Below are positions 36,701 to 50,837 of a stretch of DNA of 64,000 nucleotides, piece by piece. A program made the translations under genes and the position numbers. Each line of letters begins with the position of its first letter. The first letter of the stretch is position 1. Below the pieces are notes generated by a model. It had not been told where the DNA came from and did not search any database. It saw only the letters and a program-made list of their open reading frames with translations. Where the stretch lies: NCBI RefSeq assembly GCF_029784165.1, contig NC_073696.1:169393830-169457829 (forward strand), in the 5' to 3' direction. The stretch is from Wyeomyia smithii. Taxonomy: Eukaryota > Arthropoda > Insecta > Diptera > Culicidae.

Positions 36701-37320
36701 ACTCTCCGTATTTCCTGGGGAAAATACGGGAACATCTGAGTGCTTTATCCGAAAAATCTACTCAGATTACCTTAGCGTGGGTCACTTCTCACTGCTCGAT
36801 ACCGGGTAATGAGAAAGCGGACTCTTTGGCTAAGGTGGGCGCAACAAACGGTGATATTTATGAAAGACCAATTGCCTTAAATGAATTTTTCGCATTAGTA
36901 CGTCAGAATACGATCATCAGTTGGCAAAATTCTTGGACCAGAGGGGAACTGGGAAGGTGGTTACATTCCATAATCCCCAAGGTGTCGACGAACCCGTGGT
37001 TCAAGGGGTTGGATGTAGGTCGGGATTTCATTTGCGTGATGTCCCGGCTTATGTCCAATCACTATAGATTTGACGCGCATCTCCGTCGTGTTGGGCTCGG
37101 GGAAAGTGGTATCTGTGCCTGTGGTGAAGGTTATCACGACATAGAGCACGTTGTTTGGTCATGCCCTGTACACCGTGACGCCAGGTCTAGATTAATAGCT
37201 TCCCTGCAGGCCGAAGGTAGGCAGCCGGCTGCTCCTGTTCGTGATGTCTTGGCGAGCCGTGACCTATCCTACATGTCCCTTATATACGTTTTCCTGAAAT
37301 CCATCCACGCCCCAGTTTAG
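33748..37320 (+). pseudogene. I-clade ORF2: endonuclease, RT, RNase H
   Basis: One uninterrupted frame of ~1190 codons apart from TAA at 34825-34827 and TAG at 35008-35010. Endonuclease: QWKCRSI, SLCETWL, YIPPRAQ, LILGDFNSHGVAWG, SDHLPILIS. RT: APGLDRIKF, YRPNAMLS, FLDIKGAFDSV (motif A), GLPKGSCLSPLLYN (motif B with Lys for the usual Gln), QLADDSLIS (catalytic). RNase H: YYTDGSLLDGS, VVELAAI, IFTDSLSS and SHCSIPGNEKAD keep the acidic residues and His. A terminal CACGEGYHDIEHVVWSC cluster follows. The two stops lie between endonuclease and RT. ORF2 start overlaps the ORF1 stop. Confidence 0.9.
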
Positions 37321-37939
37321 TCCTATCCCCTTCCGCCAACATCCAACCAAACGACAAGAACACGTTAAGACCCCGGATTCGGAAACAGCAATTAGACCCG
37401 CACGATACTCTCAAGGCCCGATGGAAACAACCCAATATGCCAGTCCGTAATATCTTGGCCCAGCAGCGGAACAAATTTAATATGCTGCTTACCTATGGCA
37501 ATGAAAATCATCAAACAGCAAACCTGTGCTTTTAATGCAAAATATTCTAGCTTTAAGTTAGATTTAGTTTCAGCTCGTAGTCGGCAGCGAGGATAAAAAA
37601 TTTGCTTTTAGTTATTAAGATACTTTAGAAAGTAAGCTACCAGATATAATTGGCGCCGTTAAACATTGAATTGTATTTGTGCCGTGTCAAATAAACTATA
37701 GATGAAGAAAAAAAAAGCCAAGAGTTTCATTTCTCAAACCCACCAATAACCACGTTATTAAGATGAACGGTGTGGTTTAAAATTGGTATGATCAAGTTAA
37801 ATACTTAGGGCCAATTTATGATAAGAATCTTACTTTCAAGGAGCACATTGAAAATATCCAGTCAAAGCGCAATAAGTATATCAAATGTTTATATCCTCTT
37901 ATCAACAGGAATTCTAGACTTTGTCTCAAGAAAAAGCGT

Positions 37940-38098
<159 letters not shown>

Positions 38099-38207
38099 CC
38101 TTATAAAAAAACATTATTTAGATTAATAAAATAGAATATGTCATTGTCATGAGCCATACGATTGATTTTTTACTTCATTGGATTTACTTATACTAAACTT
38201 ATTTAAT

Positions 38208-38343
38208 ACCGCGTAAAAATAATCCGCGTTATTTCGAAAAACCGCGTAAAAATTATCCGTGTTGTTGTAAAAAATTTCGTAGAAAAAGTCGCGTATAAAA
38301 AACCGCATAAAAATAACTCGCGTACAAAAAAAAACCCCCAGTG
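38208..38343. mobile_element. CCCCCAGTG MITE right end
   Basis: CCGCGTAAAAATAATCCGCG-type units ending CCCCCAGTG then TA. Complementary to the left end at 24127, and no left end is found locally. The two could be the halves of one MITE split by the 13-kb nest between them, or unrelated fragments. Confidence 0.5.
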
Positions 38344-38539
38344 TATCACAACCAGATATTGGACATACACCTCATTTTGATCTTAATATGGTTTACATAG
38401 TTTATAAAATAACAAAAATTAATACCAAAAATATGATTCCTCAAAGACTATATGAATAAAAAAGTTTGATATTTCAATAACAAACTAATAATTTGCATTG
38501 AAAATCCCAAAAATGAACGATTCAGATATTTTTAAGTTA

Positions 38540-38936
38540 GGAGCCGTTCAATAATTACGTAAGCAAATAGGGAGGGGGGGGAGGGTGTGCAATTTTCTTA
38601 CGCTATCTTACAAGGGAGGGAGGGGGGTGAATTGATTTTCTTACGTAAGAAAAACATTGTTAATGCAGCTGTTCAATTCACCATGTTCATGACAGTGTGG
38701 AAGGTAAAATTTATGAAAAGGAAATTATGAAAATACTCGAATAAAGGACAGAAGACGAAACGAGGTACTGTGCTTGCTTTATAATGATAAAACTAAAATA
38801 AAAATCTATATATGCTGGCAGTAAGATTTTACTAGGGGGGAGGGGGGGTATCAAAAAATCTTACGAAATCTTACAAGGGAGGGAGAGGGGGTTGAAAAAG
38901 TGGAAAAATATGCTTACGTAATTATTGAACGGTCCC
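38540..38936. mobile_element. Harbinger-like MITE, 397 bp, TTA TSD
   Basis: Inverted ends GGAGCCGTTCAATAATTACG and GGGACCGTTCAATAATTACG are flanked by TTA on both sides (38537-38539 and 38937-38939). The interior has G-rich runs (GGGAGGGAGGGG) and repeated CTTACG. No coding sequence. Confidence 0.85.
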
Positions 38937-38939
38937 TTA

Positions 38940-40430
<1,491 letters not shown>

Positions 40431-43400
40431 AATGGTTTCACTGTTTGCTAAAAAATATATTTTATGTATTTTTATACACCATGAACTGCATGAACACAGT
40501 GTGTCATCATGTTGTTAATATATTTTAAGAAACATCTATAAAACAAAAATCGTGTTGAAATAAAAGATGCAATATCAAACACGGAATCACATGTCAGAAA
40601 TGCAATAGTTTATGAAAAGTATCACTTTCGAAATGTAAACTAACACATAACAAGGTACCAAAAATATCTTGTGATTTTACTTTGCTGTCTGAAAAACATT
40701 AAAGTAACAATTGGGAACTGAGTTATGAATAGGATTAAATTCCCAGACATAGTGTTATTAATTTGTCACGAAAAAGGAATTTGACCGTGGCGAAAAAGGT
40801 TCCTCTAGTCAGTATAGCCCGCGATCGCCAACTATTTTCTGTTCAGGTTCAATGAAAGACGGCGAAAATGAGAAATGGAGAATTTTATTTGGCTAGCTTC
40901 CAAAGTGGCTCAACTGTGATTGTATTGGGGCCAGCAATGCTGGAAGATCAAATCGGTTGCAGCGCAGATAACTATTTTTACAACCGTTGTGTTTAGATTA
41001 CCTATTGACAAATCAAGCAACTTCATAAACGTATATTGTTTGAATAATTGATTACGATAAATTTATATAAAAAAACGAAGTGTAATGTATTATTTGTCAG
41101 GTTATCAGTTTACTCAAAATTTATTTAGTAGCTTTGCGGCGATTGTATTAGATTTATTCTAATTAGTTTTTCCAAAATATATATTCAAAATCTTGAAATA
41201 CTAACTCTATAGTGTAACATGTATTTATTTTTTAATAACAGGATTTTTATTCAATCATTGTACCCAAAAAATGCACACTCTTAACTCTGCCAAATCGTGC
41301 AAGTCTAGCCAATGTGAACCAATTTTCTACTGTTGATTGTATGCTACTTTGCTCCACGGTTTGCTAAAGGCATAGCTGTACATTTGATTAAAACGTAACA
41401 ATAGACGTCTGTTGATCAAAAGAAGAGACGAATGAGATGATAATCGAGTCCGTAATCCGTTATGAAGCAGAGATTTCTCACAGATAATTTTGATTTCTAT
41501 CACCGTTACACATTATACCAAACAGTTTAAATTAATTCGAAATTTTTTGGTCACATCTCTTTGCATCCACGACACACAAGTCTGCCACAACCTTGTTTGC
41601 TCCTTGCATTCATGAGGGCAATTCTAATCTACAGTTATGACATCAAAAGAGCACCTTCCATGACACAGTTTCTTGCAGAAAACTGTTCACTGCCACGGTG
41701 TGGTCTAAATACAATGTGCACTCAGCAACGCGTGGCTCGTAAGAGGTCATCATAGAAATTCCGTTTACTGTTGATTTTCACCGTTGCTCATTGACCTTGA
41801 TCTTAACTGATCATTCATTCGATGCACTACACTATTCAGACACTCCTTAAGTATGTCACTGATTTTCAACGCACTGTCCAAGTATTCCAGTGAAACACAA
41901 AAAATAAGAGCATTACTAATTTTCCATACCTTATGGTTTGATAATTGCAGCTTCCGAATTAATTTTCACTATTCACAAACACCGGAAATGTTGGCAGCTG
42001 TTCAATTTTTCCAATTCAAAACCTCTTCCTGTGATTCGTTTCTAATAAGTTATCATCTGCAACCACTGTACTTCCTCCGTTAGTTTTTCTTCTTTAACAA
42101 GTGGATGAATTTATAACGGTATTTGATGTAAATCGATCTTCCACCTAGCAGCCTACTTGCATTATGAATAACAGTTTTCTGTTGCTCGGTTCGCTTAGCA
42201 ATGAAGGTTACGAACGTTGACTTCACACACAAATTGCAGATGATAATAATAGACCTATTATCATTTAGAAATGATGTCAATACAGGTCACAAAGAACAAC
42301 AGTACCTTCTAGCACACCAATAACTAAATAAGATAAAGCAGAAAATAGCAAAAGTAGACGATGCTAACACACCGGTTGCATCATGGACAATGACTTTGAA
42401 TTCAATGCTCGCTAGGCTTTTTATGGTCTTTCTGAAGAAATGGGTAGTAGTTCTTGTAAAACATAGCAGTATACGCATTGAAACTCTCTGCTGCTGCTGC
42501 TGGACCTGATGAATCAGTAATGAACGTAAGAGCTTCTGTGGCAAATTTGAGAGAAATATGAAGAGAAAGAGCGACGTATTCAAAGCAAAACCTCAATGAA
42601 AGAGGAAAGTAAAGTGGAAAAGCGAGAATTAGTTTACGGTAATGTGGTACACAATTCCGCGGCCTTATGTTTTCTATTCAGCCACCACAAGCACCAATGC
42701 GGCGGAGGCATTAAAACTTGCATGCTGGGTTATACCAGCACTCATAGCCAGGTTCATTTACAACTGTGGAGTTACACATCTACCCAGAAATGCGCTGGGA
42801 ATTTTATACGATTTTTCGTTACACTAAATACATGATCCGTTAAGTTGGCTAAGTCAGACACATGAGACAGATTCAAACTGGAAGTAAAGCGACAAACCCG
42901 GAAAATCACATAACTGGTTAAAATATAGGCACGGATGACACCTATTTGGCGGTCCTAACAAGAAATGAATTGCTCTTGAATGTACGACAACGTTTGCTGT
43001 TTTATAAATTGCAAGAAGAAAATTGACTGGTAAGCTAAGTTTGTCGGTAGTTAAATAATATGTCCAATATTCGGAGTTTTACTATTTTAATTAATAAAAA
43101 CCTAATAAAAAAATGATTCGATGAAATCTAGCCAAATGTTTACTCTAAACTGTAACTTTTAGAAGCCTGAACACATTTTTTACAGGTTGCATATATATGC
43201 TCGGCCATATGTGAAATAATCATGCATAAATTTTTTCCAAAAATAAATTAGTGGATTATCATTTAGCTGTTCATATATTGTACATAATCTTGAACTGCCA
43301 TATTCATGAAATTATAGTCAATAATACATACTAATAGAAAATTGGTTTAATTTATTCTTTATCCAGTATTAAAATTTGTTTGCAGTTTTTTGTTTTACAG

Positions 43401-44009
43401 AATACTTGTAGCAAAAAGAGAAAAAAATTTAAATGGTTTTGTTTGACTTTCAATTTGGCGTTTTGCTTATTACTGCTCGTGAGTTAAAGCATTCATATTC
43501 TCCAAGCTGGATTGATTAATTGTGAATCCACAAGTAACTAAGTACTCTACCGAATGAAACAAAAAAAATTTTTAAATGAATATAAATCACCTTTAAAATA
43601 TCCTGCTTAGCCCTAATTATTTATTTTAACATGTTTAATTTTCTGGTACATTGAAAACAATGAAAAGCTGAATGAATACTAAAATATATTTTTCTAATTC
43701 TACTGTTTTTCAATTTGTTACTGTTATGCGATAAAGAGTGTCGTTTTATCATAGCATTTTTCTTTCATTTTGAAATAACTCGCTGCGTCCTATTTAGTGT
43801 CATCAAGAATCTGATTGAATCTTAAATAAAATAGTTTTATTCACACTATTTTTTATCACGGTGTAAATTTTATCCCTGCACCGCTATGTATATATCGTTC
43901 CCACAGAGAAATTGTCGCTTCGATAAATAACGCAAGTGCGGCGAAATCTAGTCAAGGTAGGTATTCGATATGCATTGTGAATCGAGGAAATATTTGAAGA
44001 TTTATAATA
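40431..44009. other. Unassigned AT-rich DNA, 3.6 kb
   Basis: No convincing gene on either strand. The longest frames (98 codons at 42287-42583, 79 at 42596-42835) lack domains, and no splice-like arrangement was evident. Base composition is uniform and AT-rich. This could be ancient intergenic or intronic sequence. Confidence 0.35.
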
Positions 44010-44246
44010 CAGGTCGGACTCGATTATCCGAAGAATCGAAAAAAAATCACTAAAAAAATTAATCAGACATTGATTGTTTTCACTTTACACTACTTAACAT
44101 GTTCCAAACATTTGGCAAGGGACAGAAATGGTAACTAATATCTCGGAAGAGTTAGAAAAGGTAAAAATTCAAAACAGAAATGAATAACAAACCGAAAAAA
44201 AATGAATCCCAAATAACCGAGTCTCCGGATAATCAAGTCCGACCTG
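44010..44246. mobile_element. CAGGTCGGACT MITE (Tc1/mariner or pogo type)
   Basis: 237 bp with inverted ends CAGGTCGGACTCGATTATCC and CAGGTCGGACTTGATTATCC, flanked by TA on both sides. TA duplication and CAG ends fit pogo-like MITEs. A partial reverse copy lies at 45058-45250. Confidence 0.82.
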
Positions 44247-44769
44247 TATCATTAAAAATATGTGTTATATTCGAAATTGTGGAAGCGAAAGGGAAATTAT
44301 TTTAAAAACAATTATCAATACACGGAAAACCGCGCAAAATCTGGAAAGTACGTAAAAAGCAACGCGCCAATTCTGTAATTCATAGAGACAAATGCATCGA
44401 CTTCAGTGTACTAGTACTTTATGATCCAAAGCAGTTTTTCCTTTTTGTAACGTAAGAGATATTATTAGCCTTCTGTGCCGCCGCCATCGATGATTTTGGG
44501 TCGGTGCGCCGCCAAGGATATTTCATACACGCCGATAGCGATTTTGAAAGTTGTTACAAATTAATAATAATAGGTAAAAACATATGGCAGGTTCTACTAG
44601 ATATTTATTCGGTGGCCTTTTGATTACAAAATAAAATTGCAGAATTTTTTTCTTGCAATAAAAATTTTCACTAAGCATAGTAATGCACTCAGAGCATAAA
44701 AAAGAATAGAGAAGCGGAAACGGATTCAATGGCAAGAAGAAAAATAACCACTTTTTCAGAAAAAACGCA

Positions 44770-44990
44770 AGGCAAGGCCTTGGTGCTTACATTCCGTATC
44801 GGAGCTTGACCCTCTGTTCTACTATACACAACAGACTTCGCAGTCGACTGTTTAGTGTACAGGACAATTGTGGGACTAGCGCTACGACCCTACTGACACT
44901 AACAGTCTCTCCCGGACCGGGATTCGAACATACGACGACTGGCTTATTAGGCCAGCATCGTACCTCGAGACCAGCTGGGAGATCGACTCT
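44770..44990 (-). mobile_element. tRNA-derived SINE (Gecko-like), copy 1
   Basis: The minus-strand head reads TGGTCTCGAGGTACGATGC (A-box region) and GTTCGAATCCC (B box), with a body shared with 57903-58117 down to GCACCAAGGCCTTGCCTT. The common 5' and 3' limits of the two copies define a ~220-bp unit. Gecko, a mosquito SINE, is suggested from memory only. Confidence 0.75.
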
Positions 44991-45057
44991 TTCTCAGAAG
45001 AAAACTGACTTTAATATCGTAAGCTGGAGACAGAGTGATGAAAAATGTTAACAAGTA

Positions 45058-45250
45058 CAGGTCGGACTCAATTATCCGGAGATTCGATCAACCGAAGTAG
45101 TTTATTTTCGGTATGTTGTTAATTTTAATTTTGAAATTTTACCTTGACTACCGTTTCCGTCATATTTGTTACCATTTCTGTACCTTCTAGCATGTTTGGG
45201 ACATAATTAAGTGGAACTAATCAATGCCCGATTTCTTTTTCTGCTTTTCA
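45058..45250. mobile_element. CAGGTCGGACT MITE, truncated reverse copy
   Basis: Starts TA-CAGGTCGGACTCAATTATCC and matches the reverse complement of 44010-44246 through TACCATTTCTGTACC and ACATAATTAAGTGG. The far terminus is missing. Confidence 0.7.
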
Positions 45251-45588
45251 AGACGTTTACCCTTTTGCCACAGAAACATATAAAAGGAGTTTGTTAGTAG
45301 CTAAATATTAGTACATAATGACTTCTCAACACTGTTCGAAATTTGTAATTTTAATTCTTAGGATTTGTCAGCTTTCGCAATTAGGACTTATCATTCGTAG
45401 AGATTTAAACCTGCTTGTCAACAAAGCAAAATAATCTTACAGCAAACCAATTAGGGTAGTTATTGGCTATAAAGAGAGCTTATCGTAGCAAATGAAGATT
45501 GCAACGATTTTTCAACGAGAATTGGTATTAATTTTTTTTGACATAGCTTCTAATGTTTGCACACCAGTAAGTTTATAAAATTCGAGTA

Positions 45589-45913
45589 CACTAAGGTCGC
45601 TTTTACGTGTTTTTTTACGCGGCTATTTTTACGCGGATTCCGGAATTTACGCGCGTTCTGGAATTTACGCGTTTATTTTATCACGCGGATTCCGGATTTC
45701 TCGCGTTTTTTAACGCGGATTCGGGAATTTAAGCGATATTTTTTTTATACGCGGATTGCGGAATTTCTTCACTTGGATTCCGGAATTTACGCGTTTTTTA
45801 CGCGGATTCCGGAATTTACGCAGTTTATTACGCAGATTCCGGAATTTACACGTTTTTTCACGCGGTTTCCTTTTACGCAACGCATATTCCCCGCGTAAAA
45901 AGCGACTTCAGTG
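45589..45913. mobile_element. ACGCGGATTCCGG-repeat MITE, TA TSD
   Basis: Ends CACTAAGGTCGCTTTT and the inverse AAAAGCGACTTCAGTG lie between TA dinucleotides (45587-45588, 45914-45915). The interior is about ten imperfect tandem units of TTTACGCGGATTCCGGAA. Removing it rejoins the Jockey-like frame. Confidence 0.88.
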
Positions 45914-46422
45914 TAGTACAAACCGATGTGAACGCTTTAAAATCATTCTCAGAATTTTATTATGAATCCTTTGATGCGTTTTTCCCATGTCATTGACCAA
46001 ATCGGTACAGCATGAAGCAATTGCTTGTCTGTAAATCAAAAGTTTATTTTTTAAAAAAAGTTTAGAATTCGTGTTAATGAGAGGATATAAACATCTCGTT
46101 AATTTGATGCACTTTGCTTATATACTCGCAATGTACGCTTTGAAAATAAGTTTTTATCGTAAATTGGTCCCAAGAACCTAATCTTGTCAGACGAATTTAA
46201 AATAACCTCATTCATCTTGACAACGTGATTATTGTTTCGCTTGAGGAAAGAAGCCCTAGTCATATGAGGGAAAAATATCAATTGAGCTTTAGAAGCATTA
46301 TGAGAGAATTTCCATTTTTGCAGGTAGAAAAAAAAATATCTAAACTTTTCTGCAATCGACTTTTTCCTTCTACGGAACAATGATTTTGTGCATCCTGAGG
46401 TAAATCAGGAAGATCCGAAGTA

Positions 46423-46748
46423 CACTAAGGTCGCTTTTTAGGCGGGTTTTTTTACGCGGTTTTTTTTACGCTGATTCCGGAATTTACGGGTTTTTTTTAC
46501 GCGGATTCTGGAATTGACGCCGTTTTTTTACGTGGATTCCGGAATTTACGCGGTATTTTTTTTCACGCGGATTTCGGTTTCTCTCCACTCAAAGCGCAGA
46601 AATAACGCAGGTTTTTTTTACGCGGATTCCGGAATTTACGCGTTTTTTACGCGGATTCCGGAATTTACGCGGATTTCGGAATTTACGCTTTTTTTACGCA
46701 GTTTTTTCTACGCGGCACGTATCCCCCGCGTAAAAAGCGACTTTAGTG
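46423..46748. mobile_element. ACGCGGATTCCGG-repeat MITE, TA TSD
   Basis: Same family as 45589-45913: CACTAAGGTCGCTTTT ... AAAAGCGACTTTAGTG between TA dinucleotides. Inserted at the YNIYTSDLPDLP codons of the Jockey-like RT. Confidence 0.88.
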
Positions 46749-47384
46749 TATATACGCTATGTTTCACAGGACTGGATCCAAGACTGAACCTAGAGGCTCA
46801 CCTGCTCTGACAGGAAATCTGTCAGATTTTGAATTCTGTTGGACAACCTGTAGAGTTGTATCAGTAAGAAATTTTTTTTTAAATTTTGATTACATAAATT
46901 GGAAAATAAAAGTTAACAATTTCGAAATCAAACCTTTATGCCAAACAGTGTCGAATTCTTTTTCTACGTCTAAAATAACAGCTGCAGTGGAGTGACCTTC
47001 AGATTTGTAAGCTCGTATCATATTAGTAACTCTGAGCAGTTGATGAGTAGTTGAATGCACATGGCGAAATTCAAAATGTTCATCCGCCAAAATAGAATTT
47101 TCATTGATGTGTGACACCATCCTGCTGAGAATTATTCTCTCAAGAATCGAAGAATGCAAAATGGTTGGTCAAAAACGTAAACCCACACCTGGTTTCCGGC
47201 TTTGAAACTGGAGTAATTTTTGCACTTTTCCAGAATTTGAAAAATATGCAATTTTGAAACAACTATTGAAATTTTTACTAAAAATTCCATTATGCTCTCA
47301 GGGACATGTTTTATTGATACGTTGAAGATCCCATTGTTACAAGATGCTTTCACACGGGTAGAAATAAAATCTCGAAAACGGGCA

Positions 47385-48270
47385 AAATGACTCATGATTT
47401 CATGATTTGGATGTATTTTCATGGTATGAATATACACCATGAGTAAAGACTCATGGAATCATGAGCCAATTGTTCGTAACGCACCCCGTGCGTTACTGTT
47501 TTGCTGACATCATGAGCAATTTGGATTGAAACCATGATTTATGGGTCATGAAATTTGACTCATTTGACTCATGAAATCGGGCGTTCAATTTATGAAATCT
47601 TTTTTTGACTCATGGAACCATGATTGTGATTTATGAAATCATGAAATACGAGTCATAAAATATAGCATTTGGCTCCGGGAATCGAGTGTTTGATTTATGA
47701 ATTTTTGCTTTGGCTTATTCTAACCCATGAAATTATGAGCTGAACTCGTGAAATCATGAGTCACGAGTCACGCAATTTAGCATTTGACTCCAGGAATCGG
47801 GTGTTCGATTTATGAATTCTTGCTTTGACTACTGGAACCATGATTTTGATTTATGAAATCATGAGTTGCGAGTCAGGACATATAGCATTTGACTCATGGA
47901 ATTGGGCGTTCGATTTATGAATTCTTGCTTTGGCTACGGGGAATCGGGCGTTCGATTTATGAATTCTTGCTTTGGCTTTGGAACCATGATTTTGATTTAT
48001 GAAATCATGAGTTGCGAGTCAGGACATATAGCATTTGACTCCGGGAATCGGGTGTTCGATTTATGAATTCTTGCTTTGGCTACTGGAACCATGATTTTGA
48101 TTTATGACATCATGAGTTGCGAATCGGGACATATAGAATTCTACTCATGAAATCGGGTGTTCGATTTATAAAACCTTGCTTTGATTTAGGAAACCATGAA
48201 TTGACCTCATGATTGATTGGGCTAGTTTCATAAAATCATGATTTGTGCGATCCGATTCACGAAATTGCCC
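47385..48270. repeat. Left subterminal satellite, ~104-bp units
   Basis: Units contain TTTGATTTATGAAATCATGA, GTTGCGAGTCAGGACATATA and TCGGGTGTTCGATTTATGAA. The spacing between the two cleanest copies is about 104 bp, and one unit has a 42-bp internal duplication near 47935-47975. CATGA palindromes dominate. Confidence 0.82.
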
Positions 48271-48381
48271 AATCCGCACGAGAGACACAAATAAAATAAG
48301 ACTTTTTACTTACAATTGTCCCCCGAATGTTTTAAAAATAATATGCAAATAGTTTTTGTACGCGAGTAACCATTACTTTTT

Positions 48382-50812
48382 GAGCATGAGCATGAGCATG
48401 AGCATGATTGACCGCCCGCGGTTGCTACTCCGTTATTGCCAGATCAGCTGTAATTACACAAAGAACCAACAGATGATGTTTGGGACCAACATGCATCCTC
48501 AATGTGTAAAAACAGGTGACCTAAATCTTTATATTAGGCAATACCAGCGCCGGCCGCATCCGAATGCAGGTCAAAGAAGGAGTTTGTATAGGAATATGTT
48601 GACGTGATACTCGCTTTATTGGAAGCCGAGAACACCTCTGCACTTCCACGAGAAATCACTGGGATGTTGGATAAAGGGGAAGGTATACAGCAGGGTTCGT
48701 TTTGGTAAACGATGCGCTAATGCGCTAATGTCGGGTTCTTCAGAACAAGTGCCGCGTCTACAAGTTTATTACATCCGCCACGATATTCATAATGTGATTC
48801 TAACTTATTTAGTTTGACAATGTAACACCGCAACAATAAAACGTACGCGAGGATACAGGATTTTTGACTAAACCGAGACAACTTAAAATTACCGTATATC
48901 TCCTCGTAAGGTGATGCTCTTTATACCTAAAACTATTGCGCGTTGTTGATCCATCTGTAGATAATACGACCTCATGGAAGGTACCGACGCGGGGGTTGAA
49001 ATGATATTTATCGACTGAACGAAATCGACTTCGATTTCCGGTGTAATAATTTAGATGCAACGCGCGAGCAGTCTCCGACTTAACGTTGATGAAGATGAGA
49101 AAGATATGATGAAATATCTGGGTTCACTTCGCGAAATCACCACACGCCGGAAGTCCATATATCAGCAAAACTCGCCCGGGCTGAATACGCGTTTACACCG
49201 AAGCGTTACGAACAACCGCTTTAATCCTCCCGGCCGACACATACGCGCAGGAACTCGGCGTTTACGTCGATTATCTCTTAACAATGTACGCCTAATACTC
49301 CTAATAAATATGAAAATTGGCAATGTTCCATGCATCCAAAGCCTCAACAATTTAATAAAAGCAAATATACATATAAGCCTGAATATATTTTTGAATTTAT
49401 TGACAAAGTGCCGAACTAGTCATAAATATAACAAATTATGTAAAACAACTGGTCAAAAGCTAGAACAATCAAAAAATCAAAGCATATGATTCCTGAGAAA
49501 CACATACTCCAAACTCCACAAACCACACTAACACTTTGTGGACAAAAATAAAACTTGTTATTGAAACCCTGCGGAAAAAAATACCGCGCACACAATTTCA
49601 ACGATGAAATCAAAATCTCTCTGTATCTGTTTTCTCACATAAAGTAAAACTAGAAACAAGCATCAAAATATCACTTTACAATACAGACAAGACAAAACGT
49701 ATACTTAGCTTTCATCTCTTCATTTTCCAGTTGTTTTCATCGTTTTTGGACTTTTCTTTAAATGGAAGTACAGTGGCAACATGCATGTATGCCTTCACAC
49801 ACTCGTTTAATCCATACAACATTTCATTCGTTGAGAAGAGATAGCACATAAACACTGTAAACGGCGATGCATGGTTTTGATCTTATTGGCAAATTTTCAC
49901 TTCAAGTTTAATTAGATACAAGCCAAATATAATTTGCACTATGCCAATGAATAAATCCCTAATGAGCATTCAATCACTATAAAACTATGTAAAGCAGCTG
50001 CTCGAAAAACACTCTCCTTATTGTATGTAATAGCCAGCGTTGCCAGGTCATTTTTTCAAAAATCTGGAAAAGGCAAAATAAAAATCTGGCAGTCATTTCG
50101 TGGGGTGAAAGGTTAATTTTTCGAATAAAAGTCTTGGGGTACGCAAAATTTGAGGTGACAAAATTGCAAAATTTCGCTCCAAAATTGAAGTGATTTGCGG
50201 AACAGAGAAAATAAAATCTGGATAAAATCTGGATCATTCATGAAAAATCTGGATAATTGGACATCAAAGCTGTCTACCTGGATACATGTTCAAAAATCTG
50301 GATAATCAAGCAAAATCTGGATACCTGGCAACGCTGGTAATAGCACCACACACTCCACACTTTCAAACCGTCGCCAAGCAGCAATAGAAAAAAAAAAAAC
50401 AAGAAAAAATAAACACTTTGGTGAATCTAAAAAGCAACGCAATAATATTCAATTTTCACAATTAAATTCACTTTTTTTGTGGAACTTCACACTTTTCGCA
50501 CTCAGCACATTTCAATAGAACACCTGTATATATGTTTAACAATTCTTTAGGTGTAAAATAACCGAAAATCACCAAACAATGTGATGATTTCAAAGCAGGA
50601 ACCAGCTGGCCAATCTTGATCACGGCCTCGCACAACCATCCGCGAACTTTTCCAAGAAAAAACAATTTTAAATTTAGAAAATGAACTCACTCCGCGATAA
50701 CATCTTTAACGAACATGCACAACTAAATTAAACAATTTTTCTTCCGATATAACATGCGAGCGAAAAATTTTTGCGTCCGATTTCGGTCATGGCTTGCTTC
50801 GACCTTTTTTTC
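48382..50812. mobile_element. 2.43-kb insert flanked by 25-bp direct repeats
   Basis: A 25-bp sequence including TACGCGAGTAACCATTAC occurs exactly at 48357-48381 and 50813-50837. The insert begins with (GAGCAT)4 and ends in a T-rich run, so it may be a retro-insertion read on the minus strand with a (GCTCAT)n tail, or on the plus strand with a pyrimidine-rich end. Frames at 49055-49489 and 48809-49060 have no recognisable domain. A MITE sits inside (50034-50337). Identity unknown. Confidence 0.55.
50034..50337. mobile_element. CCAGCGTTGCCAGG MITE, 6-bp TSD
   Basis: 304 bp with inverted ends CCAGCGTTGCCAGG, flanked by TAATAG on both sides (50028-50033, 50338-50343). The interior repeats AAAATCTGGATA. 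No coding sequence. Confidence 0.85.
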
Positions 50813-50837
50813 TGTACGCGAGTAACCATTACTTTTT

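Larger units (their letters stand above)
31946..37714 (+). mobile_element. I-clade (MosquI-like) retrotransposon, nearly complete
   Basis: 5.77 kb bounded by the 11-bp TSD AAGCCAAGAGT (31935-31945 and 37715-37725). It has a 5' UTR of about 440 bp with a promoter-like start, ORF1 with zinc knuckles, ORF2 with endonuclease, RT and RNase H, a 3' UTR of about 390 bp with AATAAA near 37690, and an A-rich tail. RNase H after RT restricts it to the I, LOA or R1-related groups; the sequence style favours the I clade, as in mosquito MosquI. Only about four disabling lesions are visible, so insertion was recent relative to its host element. Confidence 0.88.
45460..47352 (-). pseudogene. Jockey-like RT, decayed
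   Basis: Minus-strand order: KASCNNGIFNVSIKHVPES (motif 0, cf. KAPGDDGI in element 1), ERIILSRM, HFEFRHVHSTTHQ, VILDVEKEFDTVWHKGL (motif A), FPVRAGEPLGSVLDPVL (motif B, degraded), the MITE at 46748-46423, then DLPDLP. The FADD region is destroyed. KFRYFFFYLQKWKFS, LTGVQTLEAM after the second MITE and a final stop at 45460 follow. Numerous frameshifts and stops. Confidence 0.78.

Noticed and set aside
40431..44009. Possible exons of a host gene in the 3.6-kb repeat-poor stretch
   Set aside because: No conserved domain, no plausible splice-site series and no codon bias could be supported by eye.
49055..49489. Possible host gene of 144 codons
   Set aside because: No domain, no start context, and the minus-strand overlap is open too. 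It lies in the insert of unknown type, so it is left as unassigned.
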